A stretch of DNA of 64,000 nt from Anthonomus grandis grandis (lineage: Eukaryota; Arthropoda; Insecta; Coleoptera; Curculionidae). Of this stretch, positions 41,891-53,409 are shown piece after piece (the first letter of the stretch is position 1; each line of letters starts with the position of its first letter). The notes under the pieces were generated by a model. It had not been told where the DNA came from. It ran no database searches and saw only the letters and a program-made list of their open reading frames with translations. The translations under genes were made by a program, and so were the position numbers. Where the stretch lies: NCBI RefSeq assembly GCF_022605725.1, contig NC_065554.1, forward strand, positions 2,995,100 through 3,059,099, given 5' to 3'.

Positions 41891-43179
41891 GTTGATTGAA
41901 TATTTGGGCAACGGGGGGGTACAGCATTCCATTGGCCGATTTTTGGCACTTTTCATAGAAAATTGAATTTTCTTGGAAAATTGTGATATTTGAAATAGAA
42001 CGGTATATATTGTATTATAGCCAGATAAATTCCGCGTGTCTGAAGGCAAAAATGGTCTTCTTACGTTGCATAGGTATGCCAGTATTAAGCGTCAAAGTTA
42101 TTGTTGGTTAAAGTTATAAGGAGCGTCAGCGACTATATTATGCATGCGACCTGCGGCTCAAAAATGGGTGTTTTTTGGCAGATAAAAATTCATATCTTTG
42201 GCTGTATGAATAGTGAAACGATGAAATTTGGCATGTGGTCTCTCAATATATTGAGCATGATTAAACACAAAACAAGAAATTTTTAGAATCTCGCGGAAGG
42301 GGGCGGTAGTGCTCTAAAGTCAAAATTTCATAAGAAATTGTGTCGAATTTGATTTCGTCGCGAGATCTCAATTTTAACGCTTTCAAATAACTTGAAATTT
42401 CTAGGTCTAAAAGTCTATACCGAACTACATATATGTGTACTTTTTGGGCCAGATCCATATACAGGGTGATTTATTATAAGCGATCAAAATTGAGTAAAAA
42501 AAAAATTCAAAATGGTCCAAAAGCTAAAAGATAATTTTTATAAAAAAAATTTTTCGGGGAAAAGACTTAGTTTTATAAGAAAAATAACATATTTAGAGCT
42601 TTTTTTTTCAAAAAAAATTTTTTATGAGTTCTGGCATTTTCAGTTTTTTTTAATTTTCTGCTAAACGGTACTTATTTCGGAAAAAAAGTTTTTATGAAAA
42701 AATAGCATGATCTTTTGTCTTTCAAATGCCATATAACCGAAATTTTGTGAACCATACAGGGCGAGCAATAAAAATTTTTCCATAAAGGTCCTAAAAATTG
42801 ACAAAAAAAAATCACATTTTATTTAATAACTTTTTAAGGGTGGCACTTGGAGATTTGAAACTTTCAACGTTTTTAATAATTTTTAAGAGCTTTTTTCTAA
42901 TATACTCTACAGTCATCTACGTAGAGTAGTTTTTGCTCTACACCTTTTTTTAACTTTGACGCTTAATACTGGCATACCGATGCAACGTACAAAGACCATT
43001 TTTGCCTTCAGATACGCGGAATTTATCTAGCTATAATACACTATATACCGTTTTATTTCAAATATCACAATTTTCCAAGAAAATTTAATTTTCTATGAAA
43101 AGTGCCAAAAATCGGCCAATGGAATGATGTACCCCCCCGTTGCCGAAATACTGACCCATTGCCCAAATATTCAATCAAC
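41891..43179. mobile_element. Foldback element with 9-bp target duplication
   Basis: Terminal arms of about 220-240 bp: 41891-42105 pairs with about 42955-43179, beginning GTTGATTGAATATTTGGGCA. GCTCCTAGC stands directly outside both ends (41882-41890 and 43180-43188). The right arm has an extra short duplication near 43150. The 850-bp interior is noncoding, with runs of A and T and two CAGGG-type motifs (42463, 42757). A 9-bp duplication and long arms point to a Mutator-like (MULE) or Merlin-type enzyme, not to mariner; this is inference. Confidence 0.8.
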
Positions 43180-43200
43180 GCTCCTAGCGACTTTAATAAT

Positions 43201-43575
43201 GTATGTACTTATTATGTAAAATTAAAAAAGGAATTTATTTTGATACTTCTTAAATCATCACGGGGCTGAAAAAAAGTTAGGGGTTCTAAATAAGTCAAAA
43301 ATATAGCAACGAGTGCCCTCTACCGAAAACAAGAAAACTGTATGCGAAATTATTTTTTTCTTTTTAAAATCTCGTATGTTTTAAAGTTCATGTCAGTATG
43401 TTAATTGGTTTAGGACCTATGAGAAAAAAACGATAAATGAAATAATACTTTGACACCCTGTATTTCAGTTACTATTAAAGTTAGAATATGATAGGATGAC
43501 CTCAATCACATTATTTTGACGTAAGGAAGCTTCTGTTGTTCTATGTCCCATTACTTTCGGGACACCCTTTATATA
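43201..43575. other. Spacer with a shared repeat
   Basis: No gene. GACCTCAATCACATTATTTT at 43499-43518 recurs in the MITE at 45562-45698, so this part is a decayed copy of that MITE family. Confidence 0.5.
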
Positions 43576-43699
43576 TACAGTGCGAACGTAAAGGTTGGAA
43601 TAAATTCGTTTAAAATTCAGGGGTATGTTAAAAAAAAACGCTCGGACATGTCGATTTTTATTTTTAACTGCGGGTTTTCTTACTATAATTTTATGTATA

Positions 43700-45366
43700 C
43701 AGGGTGGCCCAAAAATAAGTTACGGTCATCAACGTAATTTTTTTAAATGTAAACACCTATTTTTTATTTTAGATTTAGGTTCTACATCAAATTCTAAGTA
43801 CATTTCATGTACCATGTCCTATACCTAAACTCGACCGTTGACGATTGAACACAATAAAAGGCTATTTTTGGAAGAGTTATTTATATCAAGCAAGAATACA
43901 TAAAAATATTTTAATTAATTTATTAAGTGTTGAAAATGGCTGCCACGAACCTCTTGGCAATATCCCAGTCGATGCTGAAATTCTTGTAAAACGTTATCGA
44001 TAACAGAAGGTTCTATCAATCTTATTTCTTCCGTTATTCTAATTTTTAAGTCTTCAATGTTGTTTGGCCGATTAACATAAACTTTGGACTTAAGATACCC
44101 CCACAAAAAAAAATCTAGGAGTCAGATCCGGCAATCTGGCCGGCCATTCAATTGCACCCCTCCGACCAATCCAACGTCCAGGGAAAACGGTATCCAGGTA
44201 CTGGCGCACGGGACGAGTGTAATGGGCTGGAGCTCCATCTTGCTGATACCATAAGGAATTATCTAATATATCCGGGTCTTCTGGATCGGGCTATAAAGTG
44301 GCAAGGCATGGAACCAAGTCATTTTCTAAAAACTCTAAATACCTCTCACCATTCAAGTATCCTTCAAAGAAAAAGGGCCCTATAACCCTGTTTTCAATCA
44401 CCCCCGCCCAAACATTTACTTTTTGAGGGACTTGGCTGTGGCACTCCATCATCTAGTGCGGATTTTCAGTAGCCCAATATCGGCAGTTTTGCCGGTTTAC
44501 ACTACCATGAAGACAAAACGTTGCCTCATCAGGAAATACATTTTTTTTTGAAAATTGTGGATTAGCATGGCACAAGTCCATAAGTCTCTCACAAAATTCT
44601 AAACGCCTATCTGGGTCATCTTCATTTAGTTCATGAACCAATTGAACTTTGTAAGGGTGCCATTTATTTATACCTAAATACTTAACGACGGATGTCTGGG
44701 ATATCTGATTTTCTAACGCAATATTGCGAGTCGTTTTATGGCAATCTTCTTCAACTGCCAGCAAAACATTTAGTTGCTTCTCTTCTGATATACTTGACCG
44801 ACCTTTCGTATAATTATCCCTGACATGACCCAAATCCCGATATTTCTGTTCTATTTTACTGACTGTACTTTGAGATATACGTGGCCTATCAGGATACTTG
44901 GCATGATAAATTTCACAGACTTCCATCTAAGTGCGCATCCTGTTTCCATAACCAATCATCATCAAAATCTCTATTCGCTCTCGCTCACTAAGACGTACCA
45001 TTTTTTGAAATTTTAATTTTATCTTTTGATAAACTTAACACAAGCAAAACTTTGCTTAGGCATCTAAATCAAACTAAATTCACTCAAAATTATTTGATGT
45101 CAACAAATTGTGACAAGTTAACAATCAAAAACACCAACCACAAATGTAAATAACCAAACAATAACTGATAGGTTGCTTGATATAAATAACTCTTCCAAAA
45201 ATAGCCTTTTATTGTGTTCAATCGTCAACGGTCGAGTTTAGGTATAGGACATGGTACATGAAATGTACTTAGAATTTGATGTAGAACCTAAATCTAAAAT
45301 AAAAAATAGGTGTTTACATTTAAAAAAATTACGTTGATGACCGTAACTTATTTTTGGGCCACCCTG
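43700..45366 (-). mobile_element. Mariner-type element nested in a palindrome
   Basis: 1667 bp with TA on both sides (43698-43699 and 45367-45368). The inverted repeats of about 198 bp (43700-43898 and 45172-45366) are almost identical and begin CAGGGTGGCCCAAAAATAAG. The transposase inside is damaged. Confidence 0.88.
43915..45003 (-). pseudogene. Mariner-type transposase, damaged
   Basis: Start MVRLSERERIEILMMIGYG at 45003, with a stop 24 codons on, then MEVCEIYHAKYPDRPRISQSTVSKIEQKYRDLGHV (helix-turn-helix) and NKWHPYKVQLVHELNEDDPDRRLEFCE. FPDEATFCLHG holds the first catalytic region (FPDEA for F-D-E). QQDGAPAHYTRPVRQYL follows in another frame (second Asp). The third motif is altered, with LPDLTPRF where an Asp is expected before F. 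It ends GSHFQHLIN at 43915. Stops and frame changes between 44110 and 44450. Inactive, although the terminal repeats remain well preserved. Confidence 0.8.
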
Positions 45367-45561
45367 TATACATAAAATTATAGTAAGAAAACCCGCAGTT
45401 AAAAATAAAAATCGACATGTCCGAGCGTTTTTTTTTTGAACATACCCCTGAATTTTAAATGAATTTATTCCAACCTTTACGTTCGCACTGTATATTCACA
45501 TACATAAATCTAATGCATAACAGACATACGAAATATTCGAATTATGCACCCAGATAATATA

Positions 45562-45698
45562 CAGGGTGTCCTATTTGCCATGTGTTATTGTTTTTGCTAT
45601 TTCCGAAACTATAGGGGATACGAGGGCGGTTAAGTTAGAGAAAAGTTGCCAAAGGATAAGGCGAGTTGACCTCAATCACATTATTTTAGGACACTCTG
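45562..45698. mobile_element. 137-bp MITE
   Basis: CAGGGTGTCC at the left and GGACACTCTG at the right, flanked by TA on both sides. It contains GACCTCAATCACATTATTTT, also found at 43499. No coding. Confidence 0.6.
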
Positions 45699-45722
45699 TA
45701 TATACAGGGCCCCTGTATATAC
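45698..45722. repeat. Short palindrome of two CAGGG ends
   Basis: GTATATACAGGGCCCCTGTATATAC, a 25-base near-perfect palindrome formed by two mariner-like ends facing each other with no body between. Possibly an excision scar or an extreme deletion product. Confidence 0.6.
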
Positions 45723-45982
45723 ATTAAGAATGGGCAATCTCTGAACTGGAGATACTACACACCAAAATATGGCGATTGAGCTTAACATGTCTTATACAAA
45801 TGTTGCAGGTTAACGCGATACAGGGTATTTAAAGTTTAAGTAAAGTATTTAAAATTTGGAATTTTAATTTGAAATTTCTTAATAATTTTGTGATTTTAAT
45901 CAGTATCGTCTTGAAAATTGGTGAGTTTATGTGTTTTGACATGAAAATTACGAATTTTGTGGTGAATTTAGCATTATTTATA

Positions 45983-46821
45983 CAGGGCGTTAGTTACGCC
46001 CTGTTACTTAGGTAAATTACATCATATCTTTTTTGCCTAATCAGTAATGGCTAAAAAGACTGGAAAATCTAAAAGGCAGTTCAATTTTGAATACAAAATG
46101 TACTCTTGTTTATTTCATGTAACTCTATCAGTTTTTAAGTTATTTGCATTTTAAACATTCAGCGTAAAAAATCTAAAGCCACCGTTATTACATTGGCTTA
46201 ATAGGAATGTATTCTTTTAAATTACTAATATGTTGTTACCCAACAGTAAAAGCAACAAATTACAATCAGTAGCAATATTAAAAGAAAACTTCAAAGTAAA
46301 TGCTCAAAATGCCTGCCTTCCACTTTAATACACTTTGTAAGGCGTCTTCTTAAAGATCTTTGAATATTAAATAACATTTGTCGATTATTTTTAATAATAT
46401 TAGCAGCTTCTGGAATTTTCTGTCGTAATTCTTCGATGTAATTAATTGTATCTTCGTAAACCATGTCCTTCATGTGTGACCATATTGACAAGTCTAGAGG
46501 ACTTAAGTCTGGACTTCTAGGTGGCCAAACAAATTCGATTGTAATTTGTTGCTTTTACTGTTGGGTAACAACATATTAGTAATTTAAAAGAATACATTCC
46601 TATTAAGCCAATGTAATAACGGTGGCTTTAGATTTTTTACGCTGAATGTTTAAAATGCAAATAACTTAAAAACTGATAGAGTTACATGAAATAAACAAAA
46701 GTACCTTTTTTATTCAAAATTAAACTGCCTTTTAGATTTTTTAGTCGTTTTAGCCATAACTGAATAGGCAAAAAAGATATGTTGTAATTTACCTAAGTAA
46801 CAGGGTTTAACTAACACCCTG
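45983..46821 (-). mobile_element. Deleted mariner-type element with long inverted repeats
   Basis: 839 bp. The ends read CAGGGCGTTAGTTACGCCCTG (left) and the inverted CAGGGTGTTAGTTAAACCCTG (right). The arms run about 275 bp inwards (to about 46255, and from about 46545). TA stands on both sides. The centre keeps only the last 66 codons of a transposase. Confidence 0.75.
46291..46491 (-). pseudogene. Mariner-type transposase, C-terminal remnant
   Basis: Sixty-six residues starting after the third-Asp region: WSHMKDMVYEDTINYIEELRQKI, ending RRRLTKCIKVEGRHFEHLL. The last part matches the RRR..CI..G.HFE ending of other mariner-type proteins in this window. Just upstream (46492-46540) reads FVWPPRSPDLSPLDLSIW, with the third catalytic Asp. 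All else is deleted. Confidence 0.7.
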
Positions 46822-47057
46822 TATAAATAATGCTAAATTCACCACAAAATTCGTAATTTTCATGTCAAAACACATAAACTCACCAATTTTCAAGACGATA
46901 CTGATTAAAATCACAAAATTATTAAGAAATTTCAAATTGAAATTCCAACTTTAAATACACTGTATCTCGTAAACCTGTAACATTTGTAGAAGACTTGTTA
47001 AGCTCAATAGCCATATTTTAGTATGTAGTATCTCCAGTTCAGAGATTGCCCATTCTT

Positions 47058-48626
47058 CATGAATCATTTTGTATATATAAATTAAATAAATAAACAAAAT
47101 AAACAGGAATATTTAAATGCCATTCAAAAATATTGGAAATATACCTAATGTAGTATTATGCCCATCACATTCTAAAATAATATGCAATAAAATTTAAAAA
47201 AAAAATTAAACATATCTTATATTTTATCGATAAATTCCACGTATTTTGTGTAAAATGTAAGTATGATTGGGCTCACCCTAGGACCCAATATGTCCAGACT
47301 AAATTTAACCATATTATAATTCGAATTTAACCACCCGCCAAACATTCTAATTATTAATTCTCGTAGGTCACACTGTATAGCTATTATCGCATGAATCACC
47401 TTATTTCCCTCCAGCTTTGTTCGCCTCTAATAATATTCTTCGTCCGCCTTTCGACTTTGACGGGTATGGTACCAATCGAGTGCACATCGATGACGTAGTT
47501 TGGTGCCTCCGTGCGTCGCACATGCGATGGTACCAATATTATCGTGTGCTTATCGCATTAAATAAGATTGCCATCCGTGTTTTTTTTAGTTAAGCGTAAT
47601 GAATAAGAGCGTTGGTGCGGGCGTGTACTTCCAACAGTGATTATAATTAGGTAAAAGACCGCAATTACGACTAGAACAGTTGACATTGGAGTAAATAAGT
47701 ACAGTTTTAAGGTCTTAAGATTAAGAGACAGGTATGTAAACAAAGGTATTTTTAAGGTCACAAATCAAATTAGGCAAAGGCATTTACCAAATAGATTTTA
47801 TTCCTATCTACTTCACGCAAAGAAGTAAACAACTTTTTTCCAATCACACTACACGCGATACATACTATACAATAAAGTGCTTGTCATTTAATAATATTTT
47901 CCATTTATATACTATCTTCTTTTTCGTATGGGCAAACTCTGATGCGGTTGTTAACAATGGTGGCCTCATTTTTTATCAACGGCGAATGCATTCTATTAAT
48001 TGAATTTCGGGTTTTTGAATTACTTAACAGGTGTCATGCTGTGATAAAAAAAAATCATACTTTAAATAAATTATAATTAGTATGTATGCATACCTAAAAT
48101 TTTATAATTTCTTATTATTAAATCTCTCATTTTTTAAAATTAATGAATCGAATATGACATAATAAAACATTTAATTATAATTTTCCTGAAAGCATTTTAT
48201 TATAGTTTTATCAACCTTTATCAATACTTTTGATTATAACACTTTAATAATTCTCAAGGTTCTACTGTTGCAATATAACAGGCACGACCATGAACTATGT
48301 ACTTACCATACTGCATCTGATTTTAATTAAAAATAAAAATCTATTAATTTTTAAAACCTTGGGTTCAGCAATAGGTATTATTGATAAAAACGAAATAACA
48401 AATTTTGCAGTTTATTATATCTGAGGTATAAGAAATTCGTTACTTTCTGCACAACAATTTTTATGTGACCTTGAGTTTTAAATACTAGATTATCATGACG
48501 GACTCGATTATTAATAAATATGAATTTGGAATATGTCCTTTGCATAATTAATGGTGCTTCTTTTACCTTGTAGTTAAATGAAATTATAACTCACAACTGA
48601 ACATACAAATAATAAATGTCAACATT
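47058..48626. other. AT-rich stretch, no gene
   Basis: No coding sequence or repeat was recognised. A slightly GC-richer part at 47430-47530 contains GGTACCA twice. Confidence 0.45.
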
Positions 48627-48799
48627 ATGCCTCAGTGTGCAGTAATTGGCTGTAACAGTACCCACAGAAGAACCAAAGGAAGGTCAATCAAATACCATCG
48701 ATTTCCTGGCGATAGTGGTATAAGGAATTATTGGTTGAATGCTTGTGGAAAGAATTTGAATAATTATTTGACGGCGAGGATATGTTCTAGACATTTCAG
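48627..48799 (+). CDS. THAP-domain gene, exon 1
   Basis: Complete start of a C2CH THAP zinc finger, a DNA-binding domain: MPQCAVIGCNS (C4, C9), YHRFPGD, W35, and the final ICSRHF pair, 57 residues from ATG 48627. Exon 1 of THAP genes commonly ends just after CxxHF. Here TTTCAG is followed by GCGAGT, a candidate GC-type donor at 48800. Phase 2 at that point joins correctly to 55890. The alternative GTACTT donor 7 nt later would enter exon 2 at a TAA. The exon has no frameshift or stop, unlike the TE genes around it. It could be a host gene or the THAP part of a further transposon. Confidence 0.6.
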
Positions 48800-49577
48800 G
48801 CGAGTACTTGCAGAAAATAAAACTAAAAACATAGTATTGTATACTTGGACCTTCAGAGCATAGTAATGCTTCTATAAGCGAAGTTTGATTAACAATTCTT
48901 TGAGTTACTTAATTTTTATAGTAAAAATCAATTTACAATATACTATCTCACGTGTCCAAATATTAAAAAGAAGAAGAAAAAAGACTTATTCACGCATTTA
49001 AAAGAAATATGAACTTAAATCTTCAAAGATACCTTTCGTTGTATTTAATTTAATGTAAGTTCAATAAATCTTAAATACAATAATTTACTTGAAAACTAGT
49101 AGATTTTTTATATACCCAGGAGCTGAAGGTTTTATCTTTCGATCTCTGAATAAGTAAAAAATAAGTAACTAATTACGAATTCGTCACAACAATACAGATT
49201 TTACTTAACAATTCTTTATTAGGAAAAATACTAGAATATGAATCCGAGTAATTAAGAAAAACTTTCATCTTTTTACACTTTTTTTTGTAAAATTAATCAC
49301 ATGCTGATAAAGAAAAGCGAGAAGAATTTAAAAGTAAGCATTGGTAGTTGTATAGCAAGAAGTTTATTTGGCATTTAGGATTCTATAAAGCAAAAAAATC
49401 ATATAATTGAGGGTATTATTTCTGTTAGAACTAGTGTGCTGAATTTATTCCTATTTTTTTCTTATTTTAATTTAAAAAATAGCAAATAGTTTCTGTTTTT
49501 TTCTTGGAATTATACAACCTTTTTCTTCAGTTTAAGCTCTGACAATATTAACCCAAACATGTAATAATTATGCTATT

Positions 49578-50270
49578 ATACGGGGTGTTTCGTTGCGACA
49601 AATGCATATTTCAAATGTAAATATAAGTTATACAAGATATACCAAAAAAACACTTAATTTATTCCTCTTATATCCGAATTACAGTTTATAGGTTAGTTAT
49701 AGTTACTTATTAGGTATTTAGCAAAAATTAATTTTTTTAATCAAATGAAAATTCTGAACAACCCTCTATTTTTTCCCACAGTTGGTGTTTTTACTACTGA
49801 AACTTAGGACTACCAAAATAACAAAATCCTGCTCAAGCTTTCGTAAAATTTTTAGGGTATAATAATATCCTGAAAACTTACCCTGTATATTTGAAAATTT
49901 GAAATTTTCTTTCGGTAACAAATTAGGTACTAATTTTTATTTGTACATAAATACATAGGATTTTAATAAAAAGGTCTTACGTTATAGTTACCGATATTTC
50001 TGTAACACAGAGCATTCCTTTGAAGTTTCCGTTGAAAAGTAGGCTTTAGAAATAAAGTAGCTGTTTTAATTGGTATAACAACTACCTATCAAACACATTA
50101 TTTATTTAGTTAACAGGAATATGCCGACATTGTTTACGAGTTCTGGTAGTTCCACTTGCTCGTACTGCAAAAGTGGAATATGAAACAAGATTTCTTACTA
50201 GAAGATCACCCAACTTTGAAACGCTTTCAAGAGTGCTTGGACCTTAAAAAACACGTAGTGTTCCCAAAGT
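49578..50270 (+). pseudogene. Decayed DD41D mariner, left end and N-terminus
   Basis: A TA-flanked end (CGGGGTGTTTCGTTGCGAC) starts about 49578. At 50115-50265 the frames read QEYADIVYEF and, after a slip, TRFLTRRSPNFETLSRVL, which match the EYADIVF..FPNRR.P...F..T.R start of the rosa-like proteins here. Nothing of the catalytic half is left. Confidence 0.5.
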
Positions 50271-51556
50271 ACAATTAGATTACCAGATATTATAATTCAG
50301 CACCATTTAGAGAATGCTTGTAAAGCATTGCAAAATAGCCTTGAGATTTTTTGAAATCCAGTAAAGCCAAAATTCTATTAAGAACTATGAAAGAATGAAC
50401 TTAAGAATATTTTCAGTAATTGTTGTAATTAATTGAGTAAATTGCAAATTTTTATTTGTTAATACGATTGTATAATGCTAATACAATTCTTGGAAATAAT
50501 AACTAGTTTCTTTGTTTAATTTCTTCTATTACTTAAATAATTTACAGTTCTTGTTTTATATCATAAATCGTTAAAGAAAACAATCACACATAATTTTTGT
50601 GCAAAATAATTTGAAGTATCAAATAAGCTGTTTTTTTCGGCATATATTTACCTAAATTTGAAGTCGGTATTATTATCCTAACAAAAAAAGTGATAAATGC
50701 ATATCTTCCTTATTTATTCTACGCCCTTGACATTTTCGGGCTCATTAGTTTGACTTTAAACTTTAATATGAAAATCTTCTGGGAAAAATAGTGCCATACA
50801 TTTAAAACTAGTACATCCTTTTTTTAATTTGCTAACAACAAAGAAGTTTAATTAAATAGAGTGAGTTTTTACCCTGAAAACGGTGCTAAAGCCTTATCTG
50901 GATTTTTTTATTTCCGTATACCTTAGTTTCAGGTTGGCTGCCGTAAGTAAGTACATCAATTGTGAAAAAAAAATAGGGTTGTTTAAAAATTAGGAGTGAT
51001 TTATTAAAACGATACTTTTGCTAAGCTGCTAAGCCACATTGTATTTCCGTTATAAAGGGTTTCCGTTATATTTGTATTTAAAGCATGTTACTTGCCCAAC
51101 GCAACATCCTGCAAAAAGAAATAAAAATGTATCACTATAGGTATTAGAAATGTCTAATTCTTTCTGTTTTTGGATGCTCTTAGACAATAATGAATAATAA
51201 TAACCTTTCTGATATTAGATACTCTAATTGAGGTAACATCTTTTATCTTCCAGAAATGTTTGTCATACGCCTGACTTTTAGGAAGCCATTTCAGATTGGT
51301 AGGGGAGACTGGCCTAAAATGACATACCACTTTATTTTTGCTTATTAATTTTTTATTCTTTTAATGTAAACATACAAAATCATAAGTAATTTATAATACT
51401 AAAGGTTTATAATAAGAATATAACCTAATTTTTTTTAAATAAATGAATAAGCCTGGCGAAAAAAATATAAAAAGAAATATGTAAATTTGTCATTTCACCC
51501 GAGCATACTTGGGTAAAATGACATAAGAAACTTACATAGGTCATTACAAGTTAAAA
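50271..51556. other. Noncoding stretch
   Basis: No gene recognised. GGGGAGACTGGCCTAAAATGACA near 51302 and AAAATGACAT at 51515 may belong to the end of the pogo element. Confidence 0.4.
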
Positions 51557-53227
51557 CTAACAAAGTTCACATACATATTGTTTTCTTCTTTTAGAAATAC
51601 CAGCACACTCACAATGTTCCCATTTCGAGCACGATTGACATCTAACCCATGTTTCCTTGGACTTGGACATAGAGTACAAACTGTTACAATATGGATCATC
51701 TTCGTCGTCTTCATCTTGAAACGGCTCTTCATTATCAGAGTTTTCGTCCATAGGGACAAAGTGTTTGCATGCTACTATGGCAGCCTTACTTGTTATGCGG
51801 TTTTTACTTTCTTTGGCAATTTCTTTGATTTGAATAACTTCTTTTAAACTTTCAGGGCTTTCAACTAAATAAGTTAAATTTTTTTTGGTTCGTTTCGCGG
51901 CTTTGCGAAATTCAGCAGCTTGTTTTTCCGCTTCTCTAGCTTTAAGTTCCTCTAATATTGGGGTACTCGTAAGCACTTTGGTTCCTTCTGCCTTCCGCTT
52001 TCTTGGGTTTGCTTGTATCCCGGATGAACTTGGAAGAGGGGAAATGTCTTGTGGGCGAATAACTGAAATATAGTTTATATTCAATGAATGAATCACTTAC
52101 AGCATTTTGATTTGTAGCTGCTTTTCCATATGCTGCAGCAAATAACCCGTCAATCTGATATGAAGAAACAGTTCTGCCTGGATGACATTTTAGCCATTTT
52201 GTAACTTCTTGATCATAAAATGTTTTTAATGGCCCAAAAAAGCACACGTCTAAAGGTTGCAGCCGGTGGGTGCAATGAGGTGGGAAACATGTCATTTCTA
52301 TTCCATTTTCTTTAGCAAATCTTGTAACATCTAGAGTTTTATGGCTAGCATGATCATCAACCAGAAGTAACACTTTATTTGCCTTTGAAGGATTAGAATA
52401 TTCTCTAAAATGTTGCATCCATTTTAGAAAAATCTCGCCCGTCATCCAGCCTCCTGAGCTATTCCCAATGTACCTAAGGGAGCCTCGTCGGTCAGTTCCT
52501 TTTTCCAGTTTTTTCTGGGAAAAATTAATGATGGGGGAATATAGGCTCCTGCTGCGCTCATGCAAACCACAGCTGTAATATGCTGCCCCCTTTCAGCACT
52601 TGAAGTTAGGCCAACTTGTTTTCGACCTTTGGTAGCAAGTATTCGGCTAGGTTTTTGGACAGTAGAGAGGCCATATTCGTCTACATTCCAAATGCGCGTG
52701 GGGTTGATATGCTCTTTTTTAATTGTCTCTTGAAAAGTTCTAAAAAAATTAGCAATTTGCGGTTTATTGAAAGATTGTGCTCTAACGGCCGAAGTAGCTT
52801 CAGGCTTTTTAAGAGATATATCGGGGTTTCTGGACCTAAATCCATGTAGCCAATACCAACCAGCCATTTTAGTAGTTAAGTTGAACCTGTGTGCAATTCC
52901 ATTTCTTTCTGCCAGTTGATACGCCAAGGAACGAACTTCATCGCATGATAAACCAAATAAACAAGATTCCAATAATTTGATATGTTGAACTAGGTCCCTC
53001 TCCAACTCTACGAAAAACCTGGTTTCGTATCGGCCTAGACCTTTATCAGCTTTGACTCTTTTATTTTTGTCCGATGCTCGTCTTCTTAGCGTAGCCTGGG
53101 GTACGCCAAATGTTTTTGAAGCTTTGAGCCAGCCCATTTCTCCATTTTGTACTGCCGCAATAGCTTTTTGCATCTGTAACGGATCCCAAGACTGATGCGT
53201 GGTTTTTCTTGAGTAATTTCCAACCAT
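51557..53227 (-). pseudogene. pogo-type transposase with C-terminal PHD finger
   Basis: From MVGNYSRKTTHQSW (53227). A psq-type helix-turn-helix (KAIAAVQNGEMGWLKASKTFGVPQATLRRR) and a CENP-B-like domain come first. The DDE_1 core has RIWNVDEYG (first Asp), VLLLVDDHASH (second) and HRLQPLDVCFFGPLK (third). The frame shifts by one near 52450, within QEAGWMTGE. The chain ends in a linker rich in Lys and Glu and a PHD finger (WVRCQSCSKWEHCECAGI...YVCELC). The passage at 52100-52063 looks like a 38-nt intron (GTAAGT...TTTCAG) joining two frames. All three catalytic Asp are present, so one indel separates it from an open gene. Terminal repeats were not identified. Confidence 0.85.
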
Positions 53228-53409
53228 TCTAAAAAAACTAAGAAGAAACAATTCATTTTGAGAAACTGTAAAAAAATAAGAGCAAAATGACATACTATGT
53301 ATATATATGTATATATACTTTAGTTAAATCTTCTGTTTTAAAACACAAACATTTTGTAGACTTGAAAAAATACAATCCTTAAACAATAAACATCACTTTA
53401 ATAGTTATA

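Larger units (their letters stand above)
43578..45490. mobile_element. Palindromic MITE split at its centre by a mariner
   Basis: Outer arms 43578-43699 and 45367-45490 are near-perfect inverted repeats of about 122 bp beginning CAGTGCGAACGTAAAGG, flanked by TA outside (43576-43577 and 45491-45492). They meet at a mariner (43700-45366). If the mariner and one TA are taken away, the centre reads AATTTTATG-TA-CATAAAATT, that is, the insertion is at the TA of the dyad axis. The original unit was about 246 bp. Confidence 0.85.
45726..47057. mobile_element. Second palindrome split at its centre by a mariner-type element
   Basis: Outer arms 45726-45982 and 46822-47057, about 240 bp each with small indels, beginning AAGAATGGGCAATCTCTG. 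They are parted by a TA-flanked element (45983-46821). Without that element and one TA, the centre reads GCATTATTTA-TA-TAAATAATGC, exactly palindromic. The left arm has a short extra duplication near 45840. No outer target duplication was seen. Confidence 0.75.

Noticed and set aside
41882..43188. hAT origin of the foldback element
   Set aside because: hAT elements make 8-bp duplications and have short CAG-type ends; here nine bases match and the ends are GTTGATTG. An 8-bp reading cannot be fully excluded.
51302..53300. AAAATGACATAC at both ends of the pogo gene as its terminal repeats
   Set aside because: The two copies are in direct, not inverted, orientation and short; not enough for terminal inverted repeats.
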